Assembly: GCF_000975135.1 (NCBI RefSeq)
Contig: NZ_BBRF01000001.1
Location: forward strand, 1,738,380-1,802,379
From: Demequina aurantiaca
GTDB taxonomy: Bacteria; Actinomycetota; Actinomycetes; Actinomycetales; Demequinaceae
Reading direction: 5' to 3'
Length of the DNA stretch: 64,000 nucleotides
The notes beneath the pieces are model-generated. The model searched no databases, had not been told where the DNA came from, and saw only the letters and a program-made list of their open reading frames with translations. Shown piece after piece: positions 9,208 through 18,342 of the stretch. Position 1 is the first letter of the stretch. Each line of letters begins with the position of its first letter. The translations under genes were made by a program, and so were the position numbers.

Positions 9208-10134
9208 ATGCCTGAGACCACCCCGTCCAACGACACGACGTCCGCTGCCGCCCGCCCCCTCGGCACTCTCGCTGGTCTGCGCTTCACTAAGGGACACGGC
9301 ACGCGCAACGACTTCGTGCTGATCTTTGACGAGCACGGCGACGTGGACGTCACGGCGGAAATGGCGCGCGAGCTATGTGACCGCCGCGGCGGTATCGGCG
9401 GTGACGGGCTGATTCGCGCTGTGCGCGCCGGCAATCTGGACGCGGGAGCAGACTTCGCACCCGACACCTGGTTCATGGACTACTGGAACGCCGACGGCTC
9501 AACGTCGGAAATGTGCGGCAATGGCGCGCGCGTGTTCGCCGCCTATGTGGAGCGCGAGGCGGACGAGGACCTGAGGTCGGGACTGACCATCGGAACCCGA
9601 GGCGGTCCTCGCACCCTCACGGGGCTCGACAACGGCCACTACGCCGTCGGTATGGGCACATGGGCCCTCGGCGAGGCCCCCGAGGGGTTCGATGCCGAGG
9701 TGACCGTCCAGGGGCTGGCGCACCCCCATCCCGCGTTGAGCGTGGACGTGGGCAACCCCCACCACGTGGTGGCGCTGCCATCGCTCGAGGCGCTCGAGGC
9801 GTTGGACCTCTCCAATGCTCCGGTGGTCGAGCCCGTGCCCCCGCACGGCTCCAACGTCGAATTTGTGGTGACACGCGGCGGATCGCTGGTCGACGGGGTA
9901 CCGCGCGGCCGGGTGCGCATGCGCGTTCACGAGCGCGGATCAGGCGAGACTCAGTCCTGCGGCACGGGCGCATGCGCGGTGGCCCTTGCGGTGCGCGAAT
10001 GGGCCGGCGAAGCGGCGCCCACAGTCTGGGATGTCGAGGTGCCCGGTGGGCTGGTGACCGTGCGCATCGTCGGGGATCAAACGGTGCTGGAGGGGCCCGC
10101 GGCTCTCATCGCCGACGGGGTCATCAGCGGCTAG
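9208..10134 (+). CDS. dapF: diaminopimelate epimerase
   Basis: DapF (308 aa) interconverts LL- and meso-diaminopimelate by a two-base mechanism without cofactor, for lysine synthesis and, where used, peptidoglycan. Both catalytic cysteines are present: Cys103 in MCGNGARVF and Cys251 in SCGTGAC. Other signatures are GTRNDFVLIFDE, RGGIGGDG, VGNPHHVV and NVEFV. About 25 extra residues precede the domain. The gene ends convergently with the methyltransferase at 10131, overlapping by four bases. Confidence 0.97.
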   Translation: MPETTPSNDTTSAAARPLGTLAGLRFTKGHGTRNDFVLIFDEHGDVDVTAEMARELCDRRGGIGGDGLIRAVRAGNLDAGADFAPDTWFMDYWNADGSTSEMCGNGARVFAAYVEREADEDLRSGLTIGTRGGPRTLTGLDNGHYAVGMGTWALGEAPEGFDAEVTVQGLAHPHPALSVDVGNPHHVVALPSLEALEALDLSNAPVVEPVPPHGSNVEFVVTRGGSLVDGVPRGRVRMRVHERGSGETQSCGTGACAVALAVREWAGEAAPTVWDVEVPGGLVTVRIVGDQTVLEGPAALIADGVISG

Positions 10135-10760
10135 CTGGCGCGCGTGAGCCGCAGCACCCGGAAGCCCTTGGAGCTGCCGAGTTTCTCGATGTGACCCCAG
10201 GGGCCAGTCTCATCGCGCTGAGCCGCGATCCACGTCGCCAACGAGTCGGCGCCCAGATTCTTCTGCACCACCAGATGCGCTTCGCCGCCAGGCTTGAGCC
10301 GCGGGATCCAGGCCGTCAGGAGGTCGTGGAGCGCCGCCTTGCCGATGCGAATGGGTGGGTTGGACCAGATGGCGTCGAAGCGGAGATCGGCCGCCACAGC
10401 ATCGGGTGTGGTGGCGTTGATGGCTCCAAGCTCGTGACGCGAGCCGATGCGCTCCGTATTGCGGCGCAACAGGTCGAGCGCGCGCTCGTTGACGTCGACG
10501 GCAGTGACGCGTGTCTCAGGGTTGGACAAGGCCGCAGTGAGAGCGATAGGACCCCAACCGCAACCGAGGTCAAGCAACTCACCTGCGGGTGGCGTCGGTA
10601 GGTAGCGGAGCAGCACTGCGGTGCCGGCGTCGACGTGACCCGGGGAGAAGATCCCTGGCGCCGTCTCCACGTCGATGTCGAAGCCCGCAAGGGTCACGGG
10701 AATGACGCGCCGCTCGTCGGCGGACGCGGGCTGGGCGGTGAAATAGTGGTCGTCGCTCAC
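10131..10760 (-). CDS. class I SAM-dependent methyltransferase, RsmC/RlmG-like
   Basis: The protein (209 aa) is a single methyltransferase domain similar to the catalytic half of RsmC, which methylates N2 of a guanine in small-subunit rRNA. Motif I is LLDLGCGWGPIAL, followed by VTAVDVNERALDL and the N6/N2 methyltransferase motif SNPPIR. The C-terminal strand KLGSSKGFRVLRL is typical of these 'methyltransferase small domain' proteins. The frame continues upstream into hflX. I chose the GTG at 10760 (MSDDHYFTAQP), with TACGCT eight bases upstream. The exact nucleobase substrate is inferred only. Confidence 0.85.
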   Translation of the reverse strand: MSDDHYFTAQPASADERRVIPVTLAGFDIDVETAPGIFSPGHVDAGTAVLLRYLPTPPAGELLDLGCGWGPIALTAALSNPETRVTAVDVNERALDLLRRNTERIGSRHELGAINATTPDAVAADLRFDAIWSNPPIRIGKAALHDLLTAWIPRLKPGGEAHLVVQKNLGADSLATWIAAQRDETGPWGHIEKLGSSKGFRVLRLTRAS

Positions 10761-10812
10761 GGTAAGCGAGCGTACCCCGCGTCGCGCGGCAGGGTGCGAC
10801 AATAGAGGGAGT

Positions 10813-12300
10813 ATGAATGAACCCCACGAGACAGAACTGCCCGAAACGTCCCGCGCCGATGCGGTGATTGACCGCGTCCTTTCGCGCGAGGGAACGGCGA
10901 TTGGCGCCGGTGGCACCGCGAGAACCGACTACGACGGCGACCAGTTTGACCGCGAGGAACGCGCCGCGCTACGCCGTGTCTACGGCCTCAGCACCGAGCT
11001 CGAGGATGTCACCGAGGTCGAGTACCGCAAACTGCGCCTCGAGCGGGTGGTGTTGGTGGGTCAATACCAGCGCGATCTTGCCGATGCCGAGGTGGGCCTG
11101 AGAGAGCTGTCTGCCCTCGCGGAGACGGCAGGATCCGAGGTGCTCGATGGTGTGCTGCAGCGTCGAGCTCACCCCGACCCTGCCACGTACATCGGCAAGG
11201 GCAAGGCGCTCGAGGTCAAGGCAATCGTTGCCGAGGTGGGCGCGGATACGGTGGTGGTCAACGACGAGCTCGCACCCAGCCAACGCCGCGCACTCGAGGA
11301 CGTCGTCAAGGTCAAGGTCATCGACCGCACTGGGCTGATCCTGGATATCTTCGCCCAGCACGCCAAGTCCAAGGAGGGCAAGGCTCAGGTCGAGCTCGCT
11401 CAGCTCGAATACCTGCTGCCGCGCCTGCGTGGTTGGGGTGACTCCATGTCTCGCCAGGCCGGTGGCCAGGTGGGTGGCGCGGCCGCCGGAATGGGTTCGC
11501 GCGGCCCAGGTGAGACCAAGATCGAGTTGGACCGCCGCCGCATCCACACCCGCATGGCCATCCTGCGCCGCCAGATCAAGGCGATGGCGCCCGCGCGCGA
11601 GGTGCGTCGCGATCGGCGCCTGGCGCTGCCGAATGTCGCGATCATCGGCTACACCAATGCCGGCAAGTCCTCGCTGCTCAACCGCATCACGGGGGCCGGA
11701 GTGCTGGTGGAGAACTCGCTGTTCGCGACCCTTGACCCCACCGTGCGACGCTCGCAGACCCCCGACGGCCGCGAATTCACCGTGTCCGACACGGTTGGCT
11801 TTGTGCGCAACCTGCCACACCAGCTGGTCGCCGCGTTCTCGTCGACCCTGGAGGAGGCCGCGAATGCCGACCTCATTCTGCACGTCGTCGACGCAGCTCA
11901 CCCGGACCCGGAGGGTCAGATCACCGCAGTGCACACCGTGCTCGCGGACGTACCGGGAGCCTCGGATGTGCGCGAGGTGCTGGTGCTCAACAAGGCCGAC
12001 ATCGCGGACCCTGAGACGCTGATGCGTCTGCGCTCGCGACGAGACCAGACCATCGACGTGTCCGCCATGACCGGCGCAGGCATTCCAGAACTGATGGACG
12101 CCATCGCGGAAGCTCTCCCACGTCCGTCCGTCCGCGTAGACCTCACGGTGCCCTACACGCGCGGTGACCTGGTGAGCGAGATCCATCAGCACGGCGAGGT
12201 GTTGCTCGAACGACACGACGCCGACGGAACGTGGATGGAAGCCCTCGTCGACGAGTCACTGGCCGCGCGGCTGCACGCCGCGGCGGTCGCTCCGGCGTGA
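10813..12300 (+). CDS. hflX: GTPase HflX
   Basis: HflX (495 aa) is a ribosome-associated GTPase that splits or rescues stalled 70S ribosomes. The N-terminal HflX domain includes HPDPATYIGKGKA and VNDELAPSQRRALE. A coiled segment with GGAAAGMGSRGPGETKIELDRRR leads into the G domain: P-loop GYTNAGKSSLLN near 279, the DTVGFVRNLPHQLV switch, NKAD, and SAMTG. An N-terminal extension of about 60 acidic residues is common in actinobacterial HflX. GAGGGAG precedes the ATG, and GACAAT lies nine bases upstream. It overlaps the following helicase by four bases. Confidence 0.96.
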   Translation: MNEPHETELPETSRADAVIDRVLSREGTAIGAGGTARTDYDGDQFDREERAALRRVYGLSTELEDVTEVEYRKLRLERVVLVGQYQRDLADAEVGLRELSALAETAGSEVLDGVLQRRAHPDPATYIGKGKALEVKAIVAEVGADTVVVNDELAPSQRRALEDVVKVKVIDRTGLILDIFAQHAKSKEGKAQVELAQLEYLLPRLRGWGDSMSRQAGGQVGGAAAGMGSRGPGETKIELDRRRIHTRMAILRRQIKAMAPAREVRRDRRLALPNVAIIGYTNAGKSSLLNRITGAGVLVENSLFATLDPTVRRSQTPDGREFTVSDTVGFVRNLPHQLVAAFSSTLEEAANADLILHVVDAAHPDPEGQITAVHTVLADVPGASDVREVLVLNKADIADPETLMRLRSRRDQTIDVSAMTGAGIPELMDAIAEALPRPSVRVDLTVPYTRGDLVSEIHQHGEVLLERHDADGTWMEALVDESLAARLHAAAVAPA

Positions 12301-14234
12301 GCGACGACGTCACGGCGCTACTCGCCAAGGCGGTTGCCGCGCTCGGCGGCCAGGAGCGTGACGGGCAGCGCGACATGGCTGTTGCCGTCGACGAGGCCAT
12401 CGAGACCCGCGAACACGCGCTCATCCAAGCGGGCACCGGCACAGGTAAGTCAGTCGGCTACCTCGTGCCTGCCGTGGTTCACGCCGTGCGCACTAAGAAG
12501 CGCGTGATCGTCTCGACGGCCACGCTCGCGCTGCAGCGCCAGGTCTACACCAAGGACCTTCCGCAGGTCGCGGATGCCCTAGCCGACGACCTTGGGGAAC
12601 AGCCTCGCATCGCGTTGTTCAAGGGCCGCAGCAATTATCTATGCGTCCACAAAATGGCAGGTGGCTATCCCGAGCCGGACGACGACATGCTGCCGTTCAC
12701 GGCTGGGCCCACCAGTGAACTCGGTCAGCAGGTCGCGCGCATCAACGAATGGGAGAAGGAGACCGAGACGGGCGACCGTGACGATCTGGTTCCCGGCGTC
12801 TCCGGTCGCGCGTGGGCGCAGGTCAGCGTGTCTGGGCGCGAGTGCCTCGAGAAGAAGTGCCCCATGATTGACGAGTGCTATTCGCAGAAGGCGCGCGACG
12901 AGGCGGCGAAGGCCCACGTGGTGGTGACCAATCATGCGGTGCTCGGGGTCCAGGCGACGAGCCACGACATGCTGGGGGAGCACGACGTGTTGATCGTCGA
13001 CGAGGCTCACGAGCTGGTGCAGCGCATCACGTCATCGGCTACCCACGAGCTAACGGTGGCGGCGGTCGACCGGGCCGCACGGGCGGCCCGCAGGTGCGGT
13101 GTGACCACCGAGAATCTGGACACAGCGGCACGCCGCCTCGATGGCGCGCTGGGAGACTCCGAGAACGGTCGCCTGCGCCTTGGCCTGCCCGATGCGCTTG
13201 CGGAGGCGGTCGAGCTGATTCGCGGGGCCGCACGCGCGGCCCTGACACAGGTGGGCAAGGTGACCGAGGCGGCCGGTGGGTCGGCCTCCAAGATTGCGAT
13301 GGCGGCCCTGCAGGAGGTCTTCGACGTGTGCGAAGAACTCCAAGGTGAGCACGGCAAGTACGTGATTTGGCTTGCCCCAGCGGATGGCGATTATGAGGCC
13401 CCGCGTCCGTCGCGCATCGTCGCCGCGCCGTTGGACGTGGCCGGCCTCATCCGCGGCGGTCTACTGGACGGCAAGGCCACCGTGTTTACCTCCGCCACCC
13501 TCGCGCTGGGCGGCAAGTTTGACGCGATGGCGCGTCACCTGGGGCTCGATGGCCCCACGTCCATGGACGCGGGTAGTCCCTTCGACTACTCAAAGGCCGG
13601 CATCCTCTACGTCGCGGCCCACCTGCCTCGCCCCGGGCCCGGCGGAATCTCGGCCGAGGCCCTGGACGAGATGGAAGAGCTCATCCGTGCCGCGGGTGGG
13701 CGCACGTTAGGCCTCTTCTCCTCGCACCGCGCCGCACTGGCCGCCGCTGAGGCGATGCGTGAACGCCTCGACGTTCCCGTGCTCTATCAGCTCGACGATC
13801 AGGTCTCGACGCTCGTGGAGCAGTTTCGTGAGGATCCGCGCGCGTGCCTCTTTGGTTCGACCTCGCTGTGGCAGGGAATCGACATTCCGGGCCCCTCATC
13901 GTCGCTCGTCATCATCGATCGCATCCCCTTCCCGCGACCGGACGACCCCGTCTCTCAGGCGCGCACCGAGGAGGTGGGGCGACGCGGAGGCAACGGCTTT
14001 ATGGCGGTCTCCGCGACATCGGCTGCACTGCTCATGGCGCAAGGCGCGGGTCGCCTGATCCGTGGAGCCGATGATCGGGGCGTCGTGGCGGTGCTCGACT
14101 CGCGCTTGGCAACTGCGCGATATGGTGGCTTTCTTGCCAAGTCAATGCCCCCGCTGTGGCCGACGAACGACCGTGACAAGGTGCTAGACGCACTCCGCCG
14201 GTTGGATGCGGCGGCAAGGGCCAACGGCAGTTGA
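12297..14234 (+). CDS. ATP-dependent helicase, DinG/XPD type with iron-sulfur cluster
   Basis: This superfamily 2 helicase (645 aa) resembles DinG/YoaA and XPD. Walker A is GTGTGKS at residues 46-52 and the DEAH box is VDEAHEL. Four cysteines fit an XPD-type 4Fe-4S cluster: one in SNYLCVHK, then C-x5-C-x5-C in RECLEKKCPMIDECYS. The second RecA-like half has FTSATLALGG, LFGSTSLWQGIDIPG and the QGAGRLIRGADDRG motif VI. The GTG at 12297 (GTGA overlap with the hflX stop) is preferred over the upstream open frame. Likely roles are unwinding R-loops or damaged DNA. I see no SOS box here. Confidence 0.9.
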   Translation: MSDDVTALLAKAVAALGGQERDGQRDMAVAVDEAIETREHALIQAGTGTGKSVGYLVPAVVHAVRTKKRVIVSTATLALQRQVYTKDLPQVADALADDLGEQPRIALFKGRSNYLCVHKMAGGYPEPDDDMLPFTAGPTSELGQQVARINEWEKETETGDRDDLVPGVSGRAWAQVSVSGRECLEKKCPMIDECYSQKARDEAAKAHVVVTNHAVLGVQATSHDMLGEHDVLIVDEAHELVQRITSSATHELTVAAVDRAARAARRCGVTTENLDTAARRLDGALGDSENGRLRLGLPDALAEAVELIRGAARAALTQVGKVTEAAGGSASKIAMAALQEVFDVCEELQGEHGKYVIWLAPADGDYEAPRPSRIVAAPLDVAGLIRGGLLDGKATVFTSATLALGGKFDAMARHLGLDGPTSMDAGSPFDYSKAGILYVAAHLPRPGPGGISAEALDEMEELIRAAGGRTLGLFSSHRAALAAAEAMRERLDVPVLYQLDDQVSTLVEQFREDPRACLFGSTSLWQGIDIPGPSSSLVIIDRIPFPRPDDPVSQARTEEVGRRGGNGFMAVSATSAALLMAQGAGRLIRGADDRGVVAVLDSRLATARYGGFLAKSMPPLWPTNDRDKVLDALRRLDAAARANGS

Positions 14235-14306
14235 TGTCTAGGTGCAGGTGCTGCGCCGCACCCCATAGGCTTTATTCAGGTTGACCGTCTTCAAGGAGCT
14301 GACACG

Positions 14307-14537
14307 ATGACAGAGAACGAACCGTCCGAGGAGTTTGTCCGTGGACAGCTGGCCGAGCGCGAGCGCTTCGCTGCTTACCTTGAGCACTTCATGACGACCA
14401 GCCGTGCCAAGGCGGAAGCGGCGGAGACCGAAGAGTCTCGCGTCTATCAGACGACCATCGCGAATGCGATGCAGGCGATGCGCCGCGCCATCAATGGTGG
14501 GTTCCACTGGCTTGATGGATGGCGCGACTCGAAGTAG
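14307..14537 (+). CDS. small hypothetical protein
   Basis: This short acidic protein (76 aa) has a helical, charged sequence: AERERFAAYLEHFMTTSRAK, then a segment rich in Glu, then MQAMRRAINGGFHWLDGW. I do not recognise a family. AAGGAG lies eight bases before the ATG, and a TAGGCT hexamer about 40 bases upstream (14265-14270) could be its -10. It ends inside an inverted repeat and faces lexA, only 18 bases away. Confidence 0.65.
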   Translation: MTENEPSEEFVRGQLAERERFAAYLEHFMTTSRAKAEAAETEESRVYQTTIANAMQAMRRAINGGFHWLDGWRDSK

Positions 14538-14545
14538 CGCCATCC
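14517..14545. terminator. perfect 9-bp inverted repeat over the stop codon of the 76-aa gene
   Basis: GGATGGCGC (14517-14525) and GCGCCATCC (14537-14545) form a G+C-rich stem around an 11-base loop containing the stop codon. It lies between convergent genes (the 76-aa ORF and lexA) but no T-run follows on either strand. It is a plausible transcription-end or mRNA-stability hairpin. Confidence 0.4.
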
Positions 14546-14555
14546 GGCGTCACGA

Positions 14556-15284
14556 CTAGAGGCGCCGCATCACCGAGACGACCTTGCCCATGATGGTGGC
14601 GTGGTCGCCGTCGATCGGCGTATACGCGGGGTTGTGGGGCATAAGCCACACGTGACCGTCGCGCTGACGGAACGTCTTGACCGTTGCCTCGTCGTCGAGC
14701 AACGCCGCGACGATGTCGCCGTTCTCACAGGTGTTCTGCTTGCGCACTACTACCCAGTCGCCGTCGCAGATGGCGGCGTCGATCATCGAGTCACCGGAGA
14801 CCTTCAGCATGAACAAGTCGCCGTGGCCGGTGAGTTGGGTGGGGAGCGTAAAGACATCCTCGACGGCCTGGTCCGCGAGGATGGGGCCACCTGCGGCGAT
14901 GCGCCCCACCAGTGGGACGCTCGAGACGTTCTCGTCCACAGCAATGGCGGGCGCCGATGCTGGGGGTGAGTCGTCGATCGATTCGAGGCTTTCGATGGGC
15001 TCGCCGGGCAGGACGACCTCCATGGCGCGCGGGCGGTTGGGGTCGCGGCGCAGGTAGCCCTTCTCCTGCAGGGTGCGGAGTTGATGGGTCACGGACGACG
15101 TCGAGTTGAGGCCGACTGCCTCGCCGATCTCACGCATGCTGGGCGGGTACCCACGATCAGCGACTGCGTCGCGGATGTGCTCGAGAATCTGTCGCTGGCG
15201 CTCGGTGAGCGTGTCACCGCCACCGACGTTGGGGAACTGATGAATGGTCGCACCGCCAGGTGCGTGGTTCGCGTCGTCACTCAT
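14556..15284 (-). CDS. lexA: LexA repressor
   Basis: LexA (242 aa) represses the SOS regulon and cleaves itself when RecA filaments form. The N-terminal winged helix covers about residues 23-88 ([36 protein letters not shown]). The autocleavage Ala-Gly lies in GRIAAGGPI. The catalytic serine is in VSGDSMIDA and the lysine in EATVKTF. An acidic linker of about 40 residues separates the domains. The ATG at 15284 follows GAGGAGAGGGA. The gene is divergent from the LysM gene, and their shared intergenic region holds three SOS boxes. Confidence 0.98.
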   Translation of the reverse strand: MSDDANHAPGGATIHQFPNVGGGDTLTERQRQILEHIRDAVADRGYPPSMREIGEAVGLNSTSSVTHQLRTLQEKGYLRRDPNRPRAMEVVLPGEPIESLESIDDSPPASAPAIAVDENVSSVPLVGRIAAGGPILADQAVEDVFTLPTQLTGHGDLFMLKVSGDSMIDAAICDGDWVVVRKQNTCENGDIVAALLDDEATVKTFRQRDGHVWLMPHNPAYTPIDGDHATIMGKVVSVMRRL

Positions 15285-15392
15285 GAGCGTTCCCTCTCCT
15301 CTAGGTCCTGAACCGCACGTTTGCCGGGCCAGTCATTGTCAGACCCTCGTGATGCTCTTAGGACATGACGGTAGGGCACGTCGAGCAATTAA

Positions 15393-15408
15393 TCAAACAT
15401 ATGTTCGA
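15393..15408. promoter_or_regulatory. LexA box, lexA-proximal
   Basis: TCAAACATATGTTCGA differs from the TCGAAC-N4-GTTCGA palindrome at one position. It is the box nearest to lexA, about 110 bases upstream of its ATG, and is the likely autoregulatory site. Confidence 0.75.
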
Positions 15409-15444
15409 GCGTGTCTTGCACTTGTCGGTCCTAGATGCTAGAAA

Positions 15445-15460
15445 TAGAACAAGTGTTCGA
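15445..15460. promoter_or_regulatory. LexA box A of the LysM gene
   Basis: TAGAACAAGTGTTCGA has one mismatch to the SOS palindrome. It abuts box B by sharing a single base, so two LexA dimers could bind side by side. Confidence 0.78.
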
Positions 15461-15475
15461 CGAACACGTGTTCGA
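15460..15475. promoter_or_regulatory. LexA box B of the LysM gene
   Basis: ACGAACACGTGTTCGA has one mismatch to the SOS palindrome and a fully symmetric core. It ends two bases before the ribosome-binding site GGAGGG of the LysM gene, so bound LexA would cover the start of the transcript. Confidence 0.8.
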
Positions 15476-15487
15476 ATGGAGGGAATC

Positions 15488-15802
15488 ATGAAGATCTACG
15501 CACCGCAGAACCCCGCAGCCCGTGCCAAGCGCGCCGCTCTGGTGGTCGTACTCTTGGCCGTCGCAGTGGTGGTCGGACCTCAGGCTTTCGCCAACGACAC
15601 GTCCGCCGATGCCTCGACGGTGCCGGTGGTGACCGACACTTACGTCGTGATGCCGGGGGACACCCTGTGGGATATCGCCAGCTCGATCACCCCCAGTGGA
15701 AACGACGTCCAGGCGACGGTGGGTGACATTCAGCGATTGAACGTGATGGAGTCCTCGTCGCTCCGTGCCGGCCAGGAACTATTGCTTCCGTCTAAGGTCT
15801 AG
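15488..15802 (+). CDS. LysM-domain cell envelope protein, SOS-controlled division suppressor candidate
   Basis: This small exported or membrane-anchored protein (104 aa) has an N-terminal hydrophobic segment at about residues 20-38 followed by Ala-rich sequence. One LysM domain then spans about 55-102, with [14 protein letters not shown] and [11 protein letters not shown]. Size, topology and position divergent from lexA match Mycobacterium Rv2719c, Corynebacterium DivS and Bacillus YneA, which block septation during SOS. Two abutting LexA boxes lie directly upstream. GGAGGG precedes the ATG by four bases. The division-inhibitor role is inferred from family and synteny. Confidence 0.85.
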   Translation: MKIYAPQNPAARAKRAALVVVLLAVAVVVGPQAFANDTSADASTVPVVTDTYVVMPGDTLWDIASSITPSGNDVQATVGDIQRLNVMESSSLRAGQELLLPSKV

Positions 15803-15854
15803 GCAAAGCGCCCACTGCATTTACGCCGGTTCGCAGGCGCCTTGCTCGACATGG

Positions 15855-15860
15855 GACAAT
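15855..15860 (+). promoter_or_regulatory. -10 element of nrdR (leaderless)
   Basis: GACAAT followed by six bases and the ATG at 15867. No Shine-Dalgarno sequence is needed in this arrangement. It would let nrdR be read independently of the SOS-controlled LysM gene. Confidence 0.5.
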
Positions 15861-15866
15861 GCGGGA

Positions 15867-16358
15867 ATGCACTGTCCCTTCTGTCGCCACACTGACTCCA
15901 AGGTCGTCGACTCGCGTACCTCGGACGATGGCGCTTCCATCCGCCGCCGCCGCGAGTGCCCCTCGTGCGGCAGACGCTTCACTACCGTCGAGACCGCGAG
16001 CCTGTCAGTTCTGAAGAGAGCGGGGGTGTCTGAGCCCTTCAGCCGCGAGAAGATCATGTCCGGAGTGAAGAAGGCCTGCCAGGGGAGGCCTGTCAGCGAA
16101 GACGACCTCGCCCTGCTGGCACAGAAAGTCGAAGAATCGATCCGTGCCAACGGTCAGGCCGAGATCAACGCTCTCGACATCGGACTCGCCATCCTGCCAC
16201 CACTGCGCGAACTCGACGAGATCGCGTACCTGCGTTTCGCGAGCGTGTATCAGGCGTTCGAGACGCTCGACGATTTCGACGCCGCGATCGCACGGCTAAG
16301 GGCAGAGGATGCTGCGGCTACTTCTTCTTCTTTGGACGAGGCTTCCCGCTCCGATTAG
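15867..16358 (+). CDS. nrdR: transcriptional repressor NrdR
   Basis: NrdR (163 aa) is the nucleotide-sensing repressor of ribonucleotide reductase genes. An N-terminal zinc ribbon has CPFC at residues 3-6 and CPSC near 31-34. The ATP-cone domain follows ([28 protein letters not shown]). The first ATG with the conserved MHCPFC start was chosen. The C-terminal 14 residues (from [12 protein letters not shown]) overlap the 3' end of the opposite-strand helicase by 41 bases and look like read-through tail. No nrd genes or NrdR boxes are nearby. Confidence 0.96.
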   Translation: MHCPFCRHTDSKVVDSRTSDDGASIRRRRECPSCGRRFTTVETASLSVLKRAGVSEPFSREKIMSGVKKACQGRPVSEDDLALLAQKVEESIRANGQAEINALDIGLAILPPLRELDEIAYLRFASVYQAFETLDDFDAAIARLRAEDAAATSSSLDEASRSD

Positions 16359-18342
16359 AGGTCTTCTTGGGCTTCTTGCCCTTGCCGGGAGTGTCGTTGA
16401 CGGCCTTGGGCTTCTTGGGTCCGTCGAACTTCCTGCCATTGGCCGAGCCGCGGTCGTCGCGGTCGCGTGAGGGCTTGGATTCCTTGCGGTCCCATGAGGA
16501 TGACTTTGCTGGACGGTCGTCGCGACTCGTCGGGCGGCCTGAGCGGTCGTCACGCTTGTATGAGGGGCGGTCCTCCCGGCCGTAGGACTTACGATCCGAC
16601 GACGCAAGGTCGTCACGACTGTAGGGCTTGCGGTCGTCGCGGTCACGTGGGGGCTTGGAGTCTTTGCGGTCCCATGAGGATGACTTTGCTGGACGGTCGT
16701 CGCGACTCGTCGGGCGGCCTGAGCGGTCGTCACGCTTGTACGAGGGGCGCTCGTCGCGTCCATTGGAACGGCTAGAACGGTCGTCCCGGCCGTAAGGCTT
16801 GCGGTCCGACGACTTGCGCTCGTAAGCGGGGCGTCCTTCGTCGCGGCGTGCGGAAGGCGCGCCGCCCGTCGAGGCGCGTGGGGCCTGCGCGCGGGACGAG
16901 AACTCCTGCTCGCGCATGGTCAGCTGACGCTCCCGCTCGGCAAGCTCGCGCTCCTTGCGCGCGAGATCATCACGTGCACGCGACGCTCCGGCGTCCTCGC
17001 GGCGAGAATCCCACCGTCCGCCGTCGGACATATTGCGGCTCGGTCGGCGACCGGAGTCACCCCGACCACGCGAGCCGCCCCCACGCTCCGGGCGTCCACG
17101 ACCACGTTCGGGGCGGGGCGCACGCGGCTCGGGAACGGGTATCCCGCTGGGCTCGTGCCCTCCCGTCAGTGCGTCAACCATGGCCATGGATTCTGCATCG
17201 TCTCCGCGAATCTTGCGGAACAGCGGCTCGATTCCGGCATTCTCAAACAGGCGGTCAACGGTCTTGCGCTGGTGCGGCAACACGAGCGTGACGACCATGC
17301 CGGCCTCGCCCGCGCGAGCGGTACGACCGGCGCGGTGCGTGTAGTCCTTGTGGTCTGCTGGTGGGTCAATCTGCATGACCAGGTCGACCGAGTCGACGTG
17401 GATGCCGCGAGCAGCGACATCGGTCGCCACAAGCACCGGAACGGTGCCAGCACGGAAGCCGCTGATGGCCGCATTGCGCTCCGCCTGCGTCTTGTCGCCG
17501 TGCAGGGCGATCGCGTTGACGCCAGCCTCGCGCATCTGGCCGGCAATGCGGTCGCACCCCAACTTGGTGCGAACAAACACGATGGTGCGACCCTCGCGGG
17601 AGACGATGCGGTTGGCGATCTGGTACTTCAGGTGGGGCGGAACGTTGAGGCCCACGTGCGTCATGGTGGCAGTCGCGTCGTCACCAGAGGTGACGTCGTG
17701 CAGCACCGGGTCGTTCATGTACGCGTTGACCAGCCGGTCGACGTCGCCGTCGAGCGTCGCCGAGAACAGCAGTCGCTGCCCGCCCTTGGGCACTCCGGCG
17801 AGGATCTCGGTGATCTCGTCCATGAACCCCATCTCGGCCATATGGTCGGCCTCATCGAGCACGACCAGCGAGACGTCGGACAGGTTGGCGTCGCCGCGGC
17901 GCACCAGGTCGGCGAGGCGCCCAGGGGTGGCCACCAACAGGTGCACGCCACGGTCGAGGGCCTGAACCTGCTTGGACATCGACAGGCCGCCGGCCACCAG
18001 ACGTAGCGACACGTGCATGGCGTGCGCGTAGGGCTCGAGCGCGTCGTTGACCTGCATGGCCAGCTCGCGGGTGGGGACCAGCACAATGGCACGGGGCTTG
18101 TTCGGTTCGGCGCGTCCGGTATCGGCGAGGCGCGCGATCGCGGGCAGGCCAAAGCCAAGCGTCTTTCCTGAACCGGTACGGGCCTTGCCGAGGACGTCCC
18201 GGCCGGCTAGACCATCGGCGATGGTCGCCGACTGAATGGGAAACGCGGTCTCGATTCCGGCGCGCGACAGTGCCTCAACGAGCGCGTCGGGTAGACCGAG
18301 GTCGGAGAAGGCGACGGCTTCGTTGGTGGTGGGGTTATTTAT
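16318..18342 (-). CDS. DEAD-box RNA helicase with abnormal start codon (ATA) and repetitive basic C-terminus
   Basis: This ATP-dependent RNA helicase (about 674 aa) is complete from the Q motif onward: [12 protein letters not shown] with FPIQ, Walker A ARTGSGKT at residues 54-61, [14 protein letters not shown] at 163-166, FSATLDG, and [10 protein letters not shown]. About 260 disordered C-terminal residues are rich in Arg/Asp/Ser and include a duplicated 60-residue block, ending in a Lys-rich tail. No ATG, GTG or TTG exists in frame before motif Ia (GTG at 18084), and starting there would delete the Q motif and Walker A. The frame meets the serA stop as ATAA, exactly where an ATGA start/stop overlap is expected. 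I place the start at that ATA. Confidence 0.88.
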   Translation of the reverse strand: MNNPTTNEAVAFSDLGLPDALVEALSRAGIETAFPIQSATIADGLAGRDVLGKARTGSGKTLGFGLPAIARLADTGRAEPNKPRAIVLVPTRELAMQVNDALEPYAHAMHVSLRLVAGGLSMSKQVQALDRGVHLLVATPGRLADLVRRGDANLSDVSLVVLDEADHMAEMGFMDEITEILAGVPKGGQRLLFSATLDGDVDRLVNAYMNDPVLHDVTSGDDATATMTHVGLNVPPHLKYQIANRIVSREGRTIVFVRTKLGCDRIAGQMREAGVNAIALHGDKTQAERNAAISGFRAGTVPVLVATDVAARGIHVDSVDLVMQIDPPADHKDYTHRAGRTARAGEAGMVVTLVLPHQRKTVDRLFENAGIEPLFRKIRGDDAESMAMVDALTGGHEPSGIPVPEPRAPRPERGRGRPERGGGSRGRGDSGRRPSRNMSDGGRWDSRREDAGASRARDDLARKERELAERERQLTMREQEFSSRAQAPRASTGGAPSARRDEGRPAYERKSSDRKPYGRDDRSSRSNGRDERPSYKRDDRSGRPTSRDDRPAKSSSWDRKDSKPPRDRDDRKPYSRDDLASSDRKSYGREDRPSYKRDDRSGRPTSRDDRPAKSSSWDRKESKPSRDRDDRGSANGRKFDGPKKPKAVNDTPGKGKKPKKTSNRSGKPRPKKKK
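16484..16740 (-). repeat. 180-bp-period direct repeat within the helicase C-terminal coding region
   Basis: Positions 16484-16560 recur without a mismatch at 16664-16740. Flanking sequence continues the similarity imperfectly on both sides. The 180-base offset is exactly 60 codons, so the repeat is an in-frame protein duplication ([20 protein letters not shown] appears twice). Confidence 0.95.

Noticed and set aside
9513-10601. 362-codon frame on the plus strand across dapF and the methyltransferase
   Set aside because: It crosses two convergent real genes in a different frame and has an Arg/Gly-rich, domain-free sequence.
10969-12216. 415-codon frame antisense to hflX
   Set aside because: It lies fully inside a confidently identified GTPase gene. 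The His/Arg/Asp/Val-rich composition is that of an antisense shadow.
16441-16760. Regular direct repeats resembling a CRISPR or tandem DNA array
   Set aside because: There are only two units, with a period of exactly 60 codons inside the open helicase frame. This is a protein repeat, with no spacers or cas genes.
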